A stretch of DNA of 64,000 nt from CALLJL01 sp964627255 (GTDB lineage: Bacteria > Acidobacteriota > Aminicenantia > Aminicenantales > CALLJL01), in the NCBI GenBank assembly GCA_964627255.1, contig CAZVIN010000037.1, forward strand, positions 1 to 64,000. The letters run 5' to 3'. Under the pieces are notes generated by a model. It had not been told where the DNA came from and ran no database searches. It worked only from the letters and a program-made list of their open reading frames with translations. The stretch's first letter is position 1; every line of letters begins with the position of its first letter. The position numbers and the translations under genes were made by a program. Positions 1-8,792 of this stretch are shown in pieces.

Positions 1-1508
1 GCTTCTCGAGTCAAAGCCGCAATGTCATCGCGAGTAATGTAGCCGAGGGCGAACTTGCGGTTTCCCGACATGAGCTGGCGCAGACCCTGGCTCAGTCGCT
101 TAAAATAGGTATAAAGTCCCAGGGCCCCAGTCGGAATTTCGTTGAAACGCTCACCGTATTTGCGTTTTAGTTCAGGCGCCGTAACAAAAATTTCCTCCAC
201 GCTGGAGCCAAAGCGTTCGACGTAAACAGGAATCTGGCCCTCAATAATCCTTCGGCCAATAGTCTTTCCAACCATCGTCGCCGCCATGGGACCACGGGCC
301 ATACCGACCACTTTTACATAGGGAGCTCCTAAGGCCAGAACCTTGAAAATCTGGTCTTCAAAGGTAATTCCACCACCAAAAGCGATATCCGGGACATATT
401 CGCCTTCTTTGGCCAAGCGGTGGGCAAATTGATAAGCTAGGGACCAGATTTCGACCCCGGGGATACCCCATTCATTCATCATGCGCCAGGGGCTCATACC
501 TGTCCCCCCGCCTGCCCCATCTATGGTCAGGAGGTCAATTTTAGCTTTAGAGGCATATTTTACGGCTCGAGCTAAGTCGGCCGGGCGGTAAGCACCTGTT
601 TTCAAGAAGACATATTTGGCGCCGAGTTTCCTTAGTTCCTCCACCCTCTTCAGAAAGCTTTCTTCCTCCACCATCCCTAACCGAGAATGGCGCTCGAACT
701 CGCGGAAGCTGCCCTTTTTGAAGGCTTCGATAACGCCAGGGTCTTCAGGGTCAGGAAGGACAATGTACCCCCGCCGCTTTAGCTCCTGGGCCTTTTCTAA
801 GCTCTTGATTTTCACTTCGCCGCCGATGTCTTTGGCCCCCTGCCCCCACTTGAGCTCAGCCACTTCTACTCCCAGCTTTTCGATGGCATATTCGTGAACT
901 GCGAGGCGGGTATCTTCCACATTAGTCTGGACGACGACAGCGCCATAACCGTCTTCTTGCCACTTCTGGAAAAGGCGCACTCTTGTTTCCATGTCGGGGG
1001 AGTGAACGACTCGGCCATTCTTAATCTCGGCTTCTTCATCCATCCCGCATACATTTTCGCCGATGGTAAGGATAGTGCCACAAATAGCCGCGCCTATCGC
1101 CAGTCCGTTCCAATTCTGCCGCGCCACGTTGGTGGAGCCCATAGCGGAAATAATGAAGGGAACGCGGAGCCTAATTCCTTTGTCCCGGCCGATTCTCGTC
1201 TCGATGCTGACCTTTTCAAAGGTAGCTTTATCGGAATCAGCCTCGACTCCGTAAGCGCCCACGGCTGTACCCATGATGCTGAAGTGGGATAAGTCAACTG
1301 GGTAATCTTTTTCGGCCGCGGCGGTGATGATTCCGAAGGGCTGAGGATAGAGAACCTCCGCCCCGCGGTAAGCTGATTTGCCAATCTCGCACATGCCGAT
1401 GCAACCATCGACACAGGTAACACACATGCCGCTAAAGGGAGAAATAGAACCTTCTGTCCTGTTTTTAGTCAACGTGGCGGCGCTTCGATTAAGTTTAGTC
1501 AATGACAT
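1..1508 (-). CDS. FMN-binding glutamate synthase-like large subunit (3' end cut by window edge)
   Basis: The open frame runs from ATG at 1508, preceded by a clear AAGGAGGT ribosome site, to the window edge (about 502 codons). The N-terminus carries a CxxCxxxCxxxC cluster (C29, C32, C36, C40). The rest matches the FMN-binding (beta/alpha)8 domain of GltB-type glutamate synthase, with motifs such as LTIDGAGGGTGMSP and AFGGGITFEDQI. Archaeal-type GltB proteins of this class contain only the synthase barrel and depend on partner proteins for electrons and ammonia. It lies 42 bases after an iron-sulfur gene and a NuoF-GltD fusion in the same orientation, so it probably draws electrons from that module. 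It could make glutamate or be a subunit of a different flavin enzyme; substrate is unproven. The extreme C-terminus is not visible. Confidence 0.85.
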   Translation of the reverse strand, partial: MSLTKLNRSAATLTKNRTEGSISPFSGMCVTCVDGCIGMCEIGKSAYRGAEVLYPQPFGIITAAAEKDYPVDLSHFSIMGTAVGAYGVEADSDKATFEKVSIETRIGRDKGIRLRVPFIISAMGSTNVARQNWNGLAIGAAICGTILTIGENVCGMDEEAEIKNGRVVHSPDMETRVRLFQKWQEDGYGAVVVQTNVEDTRLAVHEYAIEKLGVEVAELKWGQGAKDIGGEVKIKSLEKAQELKRRGYIVLPDPEDPGVIEAFKKGSFREFERHSRLGMVEEESFLKRVEELRKLGAKYVFLKTGAYRPADLARAVKYASKAKIDLLTIDGAGGGTGMSPWRMMNEWGIPGVEIWSLAYQFAHRLAKEGEYVPDIAFGGGITFEDQIFKVLALGAPYVKVVGMARGPMAATMVGKTIGRRIIEGQIPVYVERFGSSVEEIFVTAPELKRKYGERFNEIPTGALGLYTYFKRLSQGLRQLMSGNRKFALGYITRDDIAALTRE

Positions 1509-1550
1509 GATTATGACCTCCTTCTCATTTTCTTTTTTATAGATTTAAGC

Positions 1551-2264
1551 TCATGGCTTAGAAGAAGCTAAGGGATTTTCCTTTGGCGGTGCTTCCCGAA
1601 CACAGGTGCCGCAACGGCCGGCATCATACATCCAGCATTGCAGCTCATTGTAATAATCCAAGCAGGTTGGGTCTAAGGTCAGACAGGCATTGCAGACAGC
1701 GGTTTCCGCTTCTGGACCCTGGCAGCGGAGCTGGCAGGCGGGGCAGATGTAAATACAGCCACCGCAGAGTCGGCATTCTTCAGAGCGGATATCGAAGGGT
1801 GTCGAAATCTTGCGGCGATAACCGCGGTTCTGGAAGCCAATCGCTCGGCCGTCCATTTGTTCCGCACACATCCTGACGCAAAGACCGCAGAGAATGCATT
1901 CTTCATTTCTAAGCTTGAAACGAACCTGAGTAACGCCGAGCTTGGAGGCTAAATCCTGAATTTTCTTAGAATAAGGCGCGACTGAAAGCATGAGCTCTAT
2001 CATCATCCGGCGAGCCTCGATGACTCTTTTGGTGTCAGTATGAACTATTAGCCCTTCTTCAGCGGGGTAAGTGCAGGAAGTAACCAACTTGGCTTTTGGT
2101 CCCTCTCCAATTTCGACTAAACAGAGACGACAACCACCAAAGATGCTCAGACCGTCATGAAAGCAGAGAGTAGGAATTTCCAATCCATAAAATCGGGCAG
2201 TATCGAGAAGGGTCCAGCCCTCCTCTGCCTGAACTTCCAAGCCATTCAGGATTAAGCGAATCAT
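1551..2264 (-). CDS. HydA/NuoG N-terminal-like iron-sulfur subunit
   Basis: The 237-residue protein has an N-terminal plant-type [2Fe-2S] domain (motifs CFHDGLS and GGCRLCLVE, further Cys in SCTYPAEEG), then two [4Fe-4S] motifs of ferredoxin type (ECILCGLCVRMC and ECRLCGGCIYICPACQLRC) and a Cys-rich tail ending CGTC. This matches the N-terminal third of NuoG or of the HydA subunit of bifurcating hydrogenases, without the H-cluster or molybdopterin domain. Such free-standing proteins pass electrons between a NuoF-like subunit and ferredoxin or another partner. The ATG overlaps the stop of the upstream fusion gene in an ATGA, indicating translational coupling. A formate dehydrogenase or Nfn/Stn-type electron-transfer subunit is the main alternative. 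Confidence 0.85.
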   Translation of the reverse strand: MIRLILNGLEVQAEEGWTLLDTARFYGLEIPTLCFHDGLSIFGGCRLCLVEIGEGPKAKLVTSCTYPAEEGLIVHTDTKRVIEARRMMIELMLSVAPYSKKIQDLASKLGVTQVRFKLRNEECILCGLCVRMCAEQMDGRAIGFQNRGYRRKISTPFDIRSEECRLCGGCIYICPACQLRCQGPEAETAVCNACLTLDPTCLDYYNELQCWMYDAGRCGTCVREAPPKENPLASSKP

Positions 2265-5200
2265 TTTCCCCTCCCTAAGGCTTTTTTGGCCTCCTCAGTT
2301 TCCAATTCGCAGCGAAGACATCTTTTAGCTTCGAGGATGGCCCGCTTTTCCGTAAGACCAAGTTCGACTTCCTTAAAGCTGGTTTTTCTTAAATTTAAAG
2401 GTAGTTTGGTCATTTTTGGCCTTCGAGCCTTTTCTAATTCTTCTTCGGATAATTTGCTGGGCTCAACCCAAACCGACGGTTTTTTTAATTTATATTCAAT
2501 TTGGCCCAATCGGCCTTCGAGATAATCAGCTATTGATTGGGCTGCCCTTTTACCGAAGGCCATGGCTTCAACTACTGTCGCTGGACCAGTAACAACGTCG
2601 CCTCCAGCAAAAACGCCCGGCCGGTTGGTCATGAGAGTCTCCTGGTCGACGATAATTGTCTCGGCCTTCGTGGTTCGAATTATTTCGTTATTTGGAAGAT
2701 AGGCCACATCCGGTCTTTCGCCAATTGCTGGAATCACCATATCAACATCAATAATAAACTCAGAGCCTTCCAGCGGAATAGGTCTTCTTCGACCGCTGGC
2801 GTCAGGTTCTCCAAGTTTCATCCGCAGGCACTCTAACCCAGCTATCTTTCCATTCTTAGTTAGGATCCTTTTGGGAGCAGTTAAAAACTGAATCTCGACA
2901 CCTTCTTCTAAAGCCGCTTCAATCTCTTCTTTAAAAGCTGGCATTTCGTTAATCGTCCGACGATACAAAATTATGACTTTCTGACAATTTTTATCCCTAA
3001 CCGCCACCCGAGCGGCATCAATAGCTGCATTCCCCCCGCCGATAATCGCCACTCTTCCTCTTAACTCAATCTTTTCGCCTAAATTGATTTTCTCAAGAAC
3101 CTTGGTGGCTTGAATAACACCTTCTGCCTCTTCCCCGGGAATATCGAGTTTGATTGATTTATGGGCGCCAGTGGCCAAAAAAATTGCTTTAAAGTCCTGT
3201 TTAAAGAGTTCATCAAGAGAAAAGTCTTTACCAAGAGTGACCTTAGTTTTGACCTCTACGCCGGATTTCAGCACATTCTCGATATCCTTTTGTAAAATAT
3301 CTTTGGGCAATCGATGATGAGGGATTCCTTTGACCAGCCAACCACCCGGTACAGGAAGAGAATCAAAAATAGTAACCTGAAATCCCTTAAGGCTTAGATA
3401 ATATCCTGCTGTCAAGCCCGCGGGGCCGGCGCCAATGATAGCCACCTTTTCTCGATTCCTGGTGCCGCGAACAATTTTAGGTTCAATGTTGTTTGCTCTG
3501 GCCCAATCAATGACAAATCTTTTGAGGGCCCTAATGGCAATTGGTTCACCGGCCTCACCAGCACGACAAACGGATTCACAGGGATGATGGCAAACACGGC
3601 TGCATATCGAGGGCAAGGGATTATCTTTGAGAATAACCTGATAAGCTTTCTCAAAACGACCCTGGGCAATGAGGCCGATATAAACAGATGCCTCTTGGTC
3701 AATAGGGCAAATATAATGGCAGGGAGAAGATACAATTTCTTTACATACCAGGGCGGGGCATCGTTTATATTTGATGTGGGCTTCATATTCATCGCGGAAA
3801 TAGCGAAGCGTCGAAAGGACGGGATTAGGCGCGGTCTGCCCAAGGCCACAAAGGGAAGCATCTTTAACGGCCAGCGCCAGCTCTTCCAGAAGAGCCAGAT
3901 GCTCCATTGTTCCTTTGCCTTCGGTAATATCAGTGACAATTTCCCACAGGCGCTGAGTTCCTTCCCGACAGGAGATACATTTGCCGCAGGATTCATCACG
4001 GAGAAAATTAAGGAAATAGCGGGCCACATCAACCATGCAGGTTCTATCATCCATAACGATCATCCCGCCTGAACCCATTATTGAGCCCGCTTGAGTCAGG
4101 CTTTCATAATCTATCGGCAAATCAATGAGCTTTTCTGGCAAGCAGCCACCTGAGGGGCCACCTGTCTGGACCGCTTTGAATTTTCGTCCACCGGGAATTC
4201 CGCCACCAATATCAAAAATAATTTCCCGCAGAGTCATTCCCATGGGAACTTCAACCAGCCCGGTATTATTTATTTTGCCTACCAGACTAAAGATTTTCGT
4301 GCCCTTACTGCCGTTGGTGCCAATGGAAGCAAACCACTCCGCCCCTTTTTCGACGATAATGGGAACATTGCCCCAGGTTTCAACATTGTTGATGACAGTT
4401 GGTTTGCCCCAGAGACCTTTAACTGCCGGAAAAGGCGGCCTTTGCCTGGGCTCGCCAACCCGGCCTTCGATGGAAGCGATCAAGGCTGTTTCCTCGCCGC
4501 AAACGAAAGCGCCAGCACCTTTGGCGATATGAAGGTCAAAGCAAAATCCTGTGCCGAGAATATTTTCGCCCAGAAGACCCCTTTTCCTGGCCTGCTCAAT
4601 AGCGAGGGTAACGTTGGCCACAGCCAGCGGGTATTCATCCCGAACGTAGACATAGCCTTCGCGAGCGCCGATAGCATAGGCGCCGATAATCATGCCCTCG
4701 ATAACCCGATGGGGATTTCCCTCGAGCAAGCTGCGGTCCATGTAAGCCCCTGGGTCGCCTTCATCGGCATTACAGATAATATATTTCAGATCCCCCTTCT
4801 GGGCTCGGGCAAAGGCCCACTTCTTGCCCGTAGGAAATCCTGCTCCTCCTCTTCCCCTTAAACCTGATTGGGTAATGCTTTTCACGACATCTTCGGGGGA
4901 CAAGGAAGAAAGGACCTTGAGGAGCGACCCATAACCACCTATGGAGAAATAATCGTCAATACTGGTTGGGTCGAGCCGTGGGTTGTCACCCAGGACCAGA
5001 CGCTTCTGTTTCTTATAAAAGGGAATTTCTTCTTCTCTGGTTGGTTTTTCTCCAGTGACTGGGTCTACGTAGAGCAAATCTTCACAAATCTCCCCATTTA
5101 GGATCGTCTTGTTTAAGATAATGGAAACATCCTTGGACTCGAGCTTTTGATAGAAGATGCCCTGAGGATAAATAATGATGTTGGGCTCAGCTTCACAGAA

Positions 5201-5431
5201 TCCATGGCAGCCAGTGGCCTTAAGAATGACTCTGTCTCTTAAGCCATCCTGCTTAAGGGCTTTTTTAAAAGCATCCATAAGGCGGCTTGAACCCCGAGCT
5301 TGTCCGCAGGTTCCTGAGGAGACAGCAATAACAGTCTTGGTTTCCTTTTTCCGGCCTTCTTTGGCCGCCGCAATTATGTTTTCCAGGTCAGAAAGACGAC
5401 GCATTTTTTGAGTTGACTTTCTGGGACTCAT
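2261..5431 (-). CDS. NuoF-type NADH dehydrogenase subunit fused to GltD-type NAD(P)H oxidoreductase
   Basis: This 1056-residue protein joins two enzymes usually made separately. Residues about 30-125 form a thioredoxin-like domain with C42, C75 and C79. Residues about 140-545 are NuoF/HydB-like: FMN and NADH motifs GLRGRGGAGFPTGKKW and GEETALIASIEG, and a [4Fe-4S] site SCGKCISCREG plus a later Cys in CGLGQT. Residues about 575-1056 are GltD/NfnB-like: N-terminal Cys motif CSRVCHHPCESVC, Rossmann motifs IIGAGPAGLTAG and IIGGGNAAIDAA, and a C-terminal AKRCLRCE. One chain could therefore bind FMN, NADH, FAD and NADPH plus several clusters. It overlaps the upstream nuoE-like gene by ATGA and the downstream ferredoxin gene by ATGA. 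Established parallels are HydABC hydrogenases and Nfn/Stn transhydrogenases; bifurcation here is inference. Confidence 0.92.
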   Translation of the reverse strand: MSPRKSTQKMRRLSDLENIIAAAKEGRKKETKTVIAVSSGTCGQARGSSRLMDAFKKALKQDGLRDRVILKATGCHGFCEAEPNIIIYPQGIFYQKLESKDVSIILNKTILNGEICEDLLYVDPVTGEKPTREEEIPFYKKQKRLVLGDNPRLDPTSIDDYFSIGGYGSLLKVLSSLSPEDVVKSITQSGLRGRGGAGFPTGKKWAFARAQKGDLKYIICNADEGDPGAYMDRSLLEGNPHRVIEGMIIGAYAIGAREGYVYVRDEYPLAVANVTLAIEQARKRGLLGENILGTGFCFDLHIAKGAGAFVCGEETALIASIEGRVGEPRQRPPFPAVKGLWGKPTVINNVETWGNVPIIVEKGAEWFASIGTNGSKGTKIFSLVGKINNTGLVEVPMGMTLREIIFDIGGGIPGGRKFKAVQTGGPSGGCLPEKLIDLPIDYESLTQAGSIMGSGGMIVMDDRTCMVDVARYFLNFLRDESCGKCISCREGTQRLWEIVTDITEGKGTMEHLALLEELALAVKDASLCGLGQTAPNPVLSTLRYFRDEYEAHIKYKRCPALVCKEIVSSPCHYICPIDQEASVYIGLIAQGRFEKAYQVILKDNPLPSICSRVCHHPCESVCRAGEAGEPIAIRALKRFVIDWARANNIEPKIVRGTRNREKVAIIGAGPAGLTAGYYLSLKGFQVTIFDSLPVPGGWLVKGIPHHRLPKDILQKDIENVLKSGVEVKTKVTLGKDFSLDELFKQDFKAIFLATGAHKSIKLDIPGEEAEGVIQATKVLEKINLGEKIELRGRVAIIGGGNAAIDAARVAVRDKNCQKVIILYRRTINEMPAFKEEIEAALEEGVEIQFLTAPKRILTKNGKIAGLECLRMKLGEPDASGRRRPIPLEGSEFIIDVDMVIPAIGERPDVAYLPNNEIIRTTKAETIIVDQETLMTNRPGVFAGGDVVTGPATVVEAMAFGKRAAQSIADYLEGRLGQIEYKLKKPSVWVEPSKLSEEELEKARRPKMTKLPLNLRKTSFKEVELGLTEKRAILEAKRCLRCELETEEAKKALGRGK

Positions 5432-5898
5432 GGCTTCTCCTTCCGAAGCGGCCTAAGGATTCGGCCCACCTTACGAATGGTTGTCTGGGCGTGGTAATTG
5501 CCGTCCACGACGACCACCGGGCCAATGGCGCAGCAACCTAAACAATTAACCGTTTCTAAGGTAAACTGATTGTCGGGCGTTGTCTCGCCAGGTTTGACCT
5601 GGAGCTGCCGCTCAAATTCTTCTAATACCTTGGGCCCGCCGCGGACATGACAGGCCGTTCCCATGCATACCGTTACTACATGGTTACCTCTCGGCTTTAA
5701 GCTAAAAGCTCGGTAAAAAGTGGCCACTCCCACGACATCGATAAGGGGTAAGCCTAAATTCTTGGAGACCAGACGAAGGACTGGCTCAGGAAGATAATGA
5801 TAAACTTCCTGGATTTCCTGGAGGATAGGGATGAGCGCCTTTTTTTGTTGGTGATGTTTGTCGACGATGGCTTGGGCGGAAGAAAGGTCGACTTCCAC
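5428..5898 (-). CDS. nuoE: NuoE/HydC-like thioredoxin-fold [2Fe-2S] subunit
   Basis: The 156-residue protein is typical in length for the 24-kDa subunit family. It has the four-cysteine [2Fe-2S] pattern in CMGTACHVRGG and CLGCCAIGPVVVVDG. The family partners a NuoF-like flavoprotein and takes electrons from NADH oxidation. The start is GTG at 5898, supported by a GGAGG box seven bases upstream. It is the first gene of the four-gene redox operon and its stop overlaps the next ATG. There are no other complex I subunits in the window, so the name reflects family, not membership in complex I. Confidence 0.88.
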   Translation of the reverse strand: MEVDLSSAQAIVDKHHQQKKALIPILQEIQEVYHYLPEPVLRLVSKNLGLPLIDVVGVATFYRAFSLKPRGNHVVTVCMGTACHVRGGPKVLEEFERQLQVKPGETTPDNQFTLETVNCLGCCAIGPVVVVDGNYHAQTTIRKVGRILRPLRKEKP

Positions 5899-6083
5899 GA
5901 TTATGCCTCCGTTAAGCAGAATAAAAAAATAAAATGGAGAGATAGAAAGGAGAAAACTCTTTTATCCCTATAAAATCTATTTTTTCTCTCGACTCTATAG
6001 GGAATCCAGAAAATTGCGGATAATTGATTATTAAAACTCCTTCTTAACCTTATAAATATAAAAATTATAAATTCAGAGAGTAC

Positions 6084-6113
6084 CTTATATCAGAACCTCT
6101 TTCGGCTTGTCAA
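6084..6113 (-). promoter_or_regulatory. Sigma70-type promoter of the redox operon
   Basis: On the minus strand TTGACA (6113-6108) and TATAAG (6089-6084) are separated by 18 bases. Transcription would start near 6077 and leave a leader of roughly 175 bases before the GTG at 5898. The leader holds a possible CCCTATA/TATAGGG stem but no recognised riboswitch. Confidence 0.55.
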
Positions 6114-6146
6114 GACCTGCCTGGCTCTTCCGCACGAAGCGTAAAG

Positions 6147-6221
6147 GTTTCAGCACTTTTTCATCATAAATATTTGGTATTTTTTGCGTAAAAGCGCGCT
6201 TCTCTCCGGGAAGGATAGGGG
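6147..6221. repeat. Diverged intergenic repeat, copy 1 of 2
   Basis: About 75 bases beginning GTTTCAGC and containing GGTATTTTTTGC and a GCGC segment align with 19753-19828. The shared order of short matching blocks suggests common origin. No coding capacity or clear symmetrical structure was seen. Confidence 0.35.
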
Positions 6222-6339
6222 TTTTCCGAAGACCAAATCTTAGTTCTTTTTTAAATTTCAAAATGAGAATGAATTCTCTTTCTGTTTCAAAAGGCGTTCA
6301 GAGCCGGCTCAAAATCTTATTATCTCTTCTTATTTTTAA

Positions 6340-6465
6340 ATGAAAGACAGCCGATATAAACCCGGCAAATCACCTCGCTTTGGGCCAAAGAGCCGACCCG
6401 TCAGGCGTTATGTAAAATATGTAAAAGATGAGGCGAAGAAAGAACCTGAGACTCGAGAAAACTAA
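6340..6465 (+). CDS. Possible 41-residue basic peptide
   Basis: An ATG-to-TAA frame encodes a very basic 41-residue peptide beginning MKDSRYKPGKSPRFGPKSR. It starts in an ATGA overlap with a 26-residue frame just upstream. There is no Shine-Dalgarno sequence and no recognised family. It sits alone on the plus strand in the 630-base gap between two minus-strand genes. The composition looks coding-like, but it may be chance. Confidence 0.2.
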   Translation: MKDSRYKPGKSPRFGPKSRPVRRYVKYVKDEAKKEPETREN

Positions 6466-6528
6466 TGCGCCTTTTGAGATAGCTTTATTGGCCTGGTTCT
6501 GGTCTCAAGCTTCGCTCATGTCCGATAT

Positions 6529-7938
6529 TTAAAGGAAGGGGAGGTAGGTATGAATCTCGTAGTCGCTTACCTGTTTATCGAACTCCTTAGAGACATTTTT
6601 ATTGTAGGTTTCTACCTCGTGCTTCTTATTAGCGATAAAACGCTCGAAAATGTAGTCGCCCAGCGCCTGGCGCATAAGCTCGCTTTTTTCCATAGTTCTG
6701 ACGGCTTCATCTAAGTTTCGAGGTAGAGTTTTTATTTCGCGCTTTCTTTGCCTGGTGGGGCTCATCTCGTAAATGTTTTCTTCGACCGGGGCCAGCAGTT
6801 TAAGTTGGCGACGAATCCCATCAGTGCCTGCCCAGAGCATGACCGCAAACGCTAAGTAAAGGTTACAGGCAGGGTCAGGTGCCCTAAGTTCAATTCTGGT
6901 CGCCCTTTCCTTTCCTGGTTGATATTCAGGTACTCGGATGTAGGCTGACCTGTTTCTTTGTCCCCAAGCAATATAGACTGGAGCTTCATAACCTTCAATC
7001 AGGCGCTTATAGGAATTAACCCATTGACTGATGACAGCTGATATTTCGCGGGCGTGAGCCATTAGCCCTGCCATATAGTGACGGGCTAAAGGCGATAAGT
7101 GGTAGCTATCCTGGGGGTCGAAAAAGAGGTTGGTGTCTGCTCTCCACAAAGATTGATGGACATGCATACCGCTGCCGTTCTGGCCGTTGAGAGGCTTAGG
7201 CATGAAGGTAGCGTATAATCCGTGCATTCGGGCCACTTTTTTCACCATGTAGCGAAAGAGCATCCCGATATCAGCCATTTCTAAGGCGCTCTGGTATCTT
7301 AAATCGATTTCATGCTGGCCGTGGGCTACTTCATGATGGTCATATTCTGATTCAATCCCCATTCGCTTAAGCAGGAGCTGAATTTCCTTCCTGAGTTCGC
7401 CATAACGGCCGCTGAAAAAATAGCCGCCGCGGTCGGAGAAACTGGTATCGCTGTCGCTGGGGAAAATAAAGAATTCCAATTCCGGACCGACTTTAAAATC
7501 ATCGATGGCCAGGTCTTTTTTGGTTTTTTCCAGGGCTCGTTTAAGAATAAGGCGGCTATCGCCTTCAAAGGGGCGACCTTCCGGGGTTAAAATATCCCCA
7601 AACATAACCGCTTCGCGCCAGCGGATATCAGGAGAGAACCCGACGTATTCCCAGGGAAGGAGGCGACAAGTAGTGGGGTCGGGCCGGATGATGAGGTCGC
7701 TTTCCTCAATCCGGACAAATCCTTCGACCGAGGAACCATCAAAGCCCTTGCCTTCCTCAAAGGCCCGCGGGAGTTCCTCGCGGGGAATAGAAAAATCCAT
7801 CGGCCGGCCCAGGATGTCTGGAAACATAACGCGCACGAATTCTACATGATTCTTCGGGTCCATGAGGACCCGGAGGACCTCGGCTTCACTTTTAAACCCA
7901 AAAGCCGGGTAAGAAATCTCCGTCGCCAAAGTTGGCAT
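6529..7938 (-). CDS. glnA: Glutamine synthetase type I
   Basis: The 469-residue product is full length for GS-I and makes glutamine from glutamate, ammonia and ATP in the cytoplasm. Recognisable motifs are the beta-grasp DGSSVEGF, the metal-binding GPELEFFIF, the ATP/ammonia-site NGSGMHVHQS and the glutamate-site NRSAYIRVP. The adenylylation-site region of the beta subclass (NLYDLP type) is not obvious; the equivalent stretch reads EENIYEMS, which suggests a GS-I alpha-like enzyme not controlled by adenylylation. ATG at 7938 has an AAGGAGGT box. It is transcribed divergently from an Lrp/AsnC gene, a likely nitrogen or amino-acid control partner, and lies beside a glutamate-synthase-like operon. 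Confidence 0.95.
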   Translation of the reverse strand: MPTLATEISYPAFGFKSEAEVLRVLMDPKNHVEFVRVMFPDILGRPMDFSIPREELPRAFEEGKGFDGSSVEGFVRIEESDLIIRPDPTTCRLLPWEYVGFSPDIRWREAVMFGDILTPEGRPFEGDSRLILKRALEKTKKDLAIDDFKVGPELEFFIFPSDSDTSFSDRGGYFFSGRYGELRKEIQLLLKRMGIESEYDHHEVAHGQHEIDLRYQSALEMADIGMLFRYMVKKVARMHGLYATFMPKPLNGQNGSGMHVHQSLWRADTNLFFDPQDSYHLSPLARHYMAGLMAHAREISAVISQWVNSYKRLIEGYEAPVYIAWGQRNRSAYIRVPEYQPGKERATRIELRAPDPACNLYLAFAVMLWAGTDGIRRQLKLLAPVEENIYEMSPTRQRKREIKTLPRNLDEAVRTMEKSELMRQALGDYIFERFIANKKHEVETYNKNVSKEFDKQVSDYEIHTYLPFL

Positions 7939-8022
7939 TTAGATACCTCCTTGGAGTAAAATTAAAGAAGCCCAAAAATTGGTGTTGCGATTAAAAGCTG
8001 AATATGATAACATTTGTTTTAA

Positions 8023-8051
8023 AAATTAAAATAAATAATGGCTTTTGTCAA
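8023..8051 (-). promoter_or_regulatory. glnA promoter
   Basis: Minus-strand TTGACA (8051-8046) and TAATTT (8028-8023) are 17 bases apart. The -35 hexamer overlaps the -35 of the divergent lrp promoter. Confidence 0.5.
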
Positions 8052-8074
8052 TAGATTTTAATAAATTTTATAAC
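8045..8074 (+). promoter_or_regulatory. lrp-like gene promoter
   Basis: TTGTCA (8045-8050) and TATAAC (8069-8074) are 18 bases apart, about 30 bases before the ATG at 8107. The -35 element is shared with the opposing glnA promoter. Confidence 0.5.
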
Positions 8075-8106
8075 ATTGATTTTAACCGACGTCTTAGGAG
8101 GAACGA

Positions 8107-8550
8107 ATGACCGACGAGCTTGACCGCCGTGTCCTCGAGGTTTTAAACCAGAACGCCCGGCGCAGCTTTAGGGAAATCGCCAAGGAAGTCGGCATCTCGG
8201 TGACGGCCGTGATTCATAAAATTAAGAAGCTGGAAGAAGCCGGAGCGATTAAAGGCTATATTCCCGTTCTTAACCCGGAAAGTTTTGGGTATAACCTGAC
8301 AGCGATTATCGCCTTGCGAATTTCCAAGGGAAAACTACTCGAGACCCAGCAACTTATTGCTCAGGAGCCCCAAGTCGTGGCTGTTTATGACATTACGGGC
8401 GAATGGGATTCCTTGGTCATTGGCCATTTTCGGGCGAGAGATGACCTGAATCGTTTCATTAAAAAAATTCTCAGCCTGCGTTATGTCGACCGCACGGTGA
8501 CTCATCTTGTTCTCAACGTAGTTAAAGACGAAAAACGCTTACCGCTTTGA
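8107..8550 (+). CDS. Lrp/AsnC family transcriptional regulator
   Basis: The 147-residue protein has an N-terminal winged helix-turn-helix (residues about 5-50, with FREIAKEVGISVTAVIHKIK) and a C-terminal RAM/AsnC ligand domain (about 65-147, with VYDITGEWDSLVIG). Proteins of this length form dimers to octamers that sense amino acids. The start ATG has a TAGGAGG box. It diverges from glnA across a 168-base AT-rich region with paired direct repeats, so it probably controls glnA and itself. The amino-acid effector cannot be read from sequence. Confidence 0.9.
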   Translation: MTDELDRRVLEVLNQNARRSFREIAKEVGISVTAVIHKIKKLEEAGAIKGYIPVLNPESFGYNLTAIIALRISKGKLLETQQLIAQEPQVVAVYDITGEWDSLVIGHFRARDDLNRFIKKILSLRYVDRTVTHLVLNVVKDEKRLPL

Positions 8551-8792
8551 ATAGAAGCTTTTCAAACTAATTCTTGGAGCTAACAAATTTTGGCGGGGTT
8601 AAGTCCGGCTTCAGTTGCCGAATGGGTCACAAGCCTTCCTAAGGCCTCGGCAGCGCCGTAAGAGTCGTCAGGTTCTTGGTCCGATAAAAACACCGAAACG
8701 GGTTTTAGATGGCGCGGCTATCCGGGGCGGCTTCAGGTGCCTAATTGGCCTTTGCACTTCACGACTTTTTGCTGGAGGCGATTTTAGCTACC
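8551..8792. other. Intergenic region lrp-speD
   Basis: A 67-codon frame at 8615-8818 has no recognisable family or ribosome site and was not accepted. No terminator was seen after lrp. The speD promoter begins at 8793. Confidence 0.3.

Larger units (their letters stand above)
8007..8085. promoter_or_regulatory. Pair of near-identical 16-base sites in the glnA/lrp intergenic region
   Basis: ATAACATTTGTTTTAA (8007-8022) and ATAACATTGATTTTAA (8070-8085) match at 14 of 16 positions and are 63 bases apart, about six helical turns. One covers the predicted glnA start site and the other the -10/start of the lrp promoter. This arrangement suits cooperative binding by an octameric Lrp/AsnC protein, which is inference. 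Confidence 0.4.
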
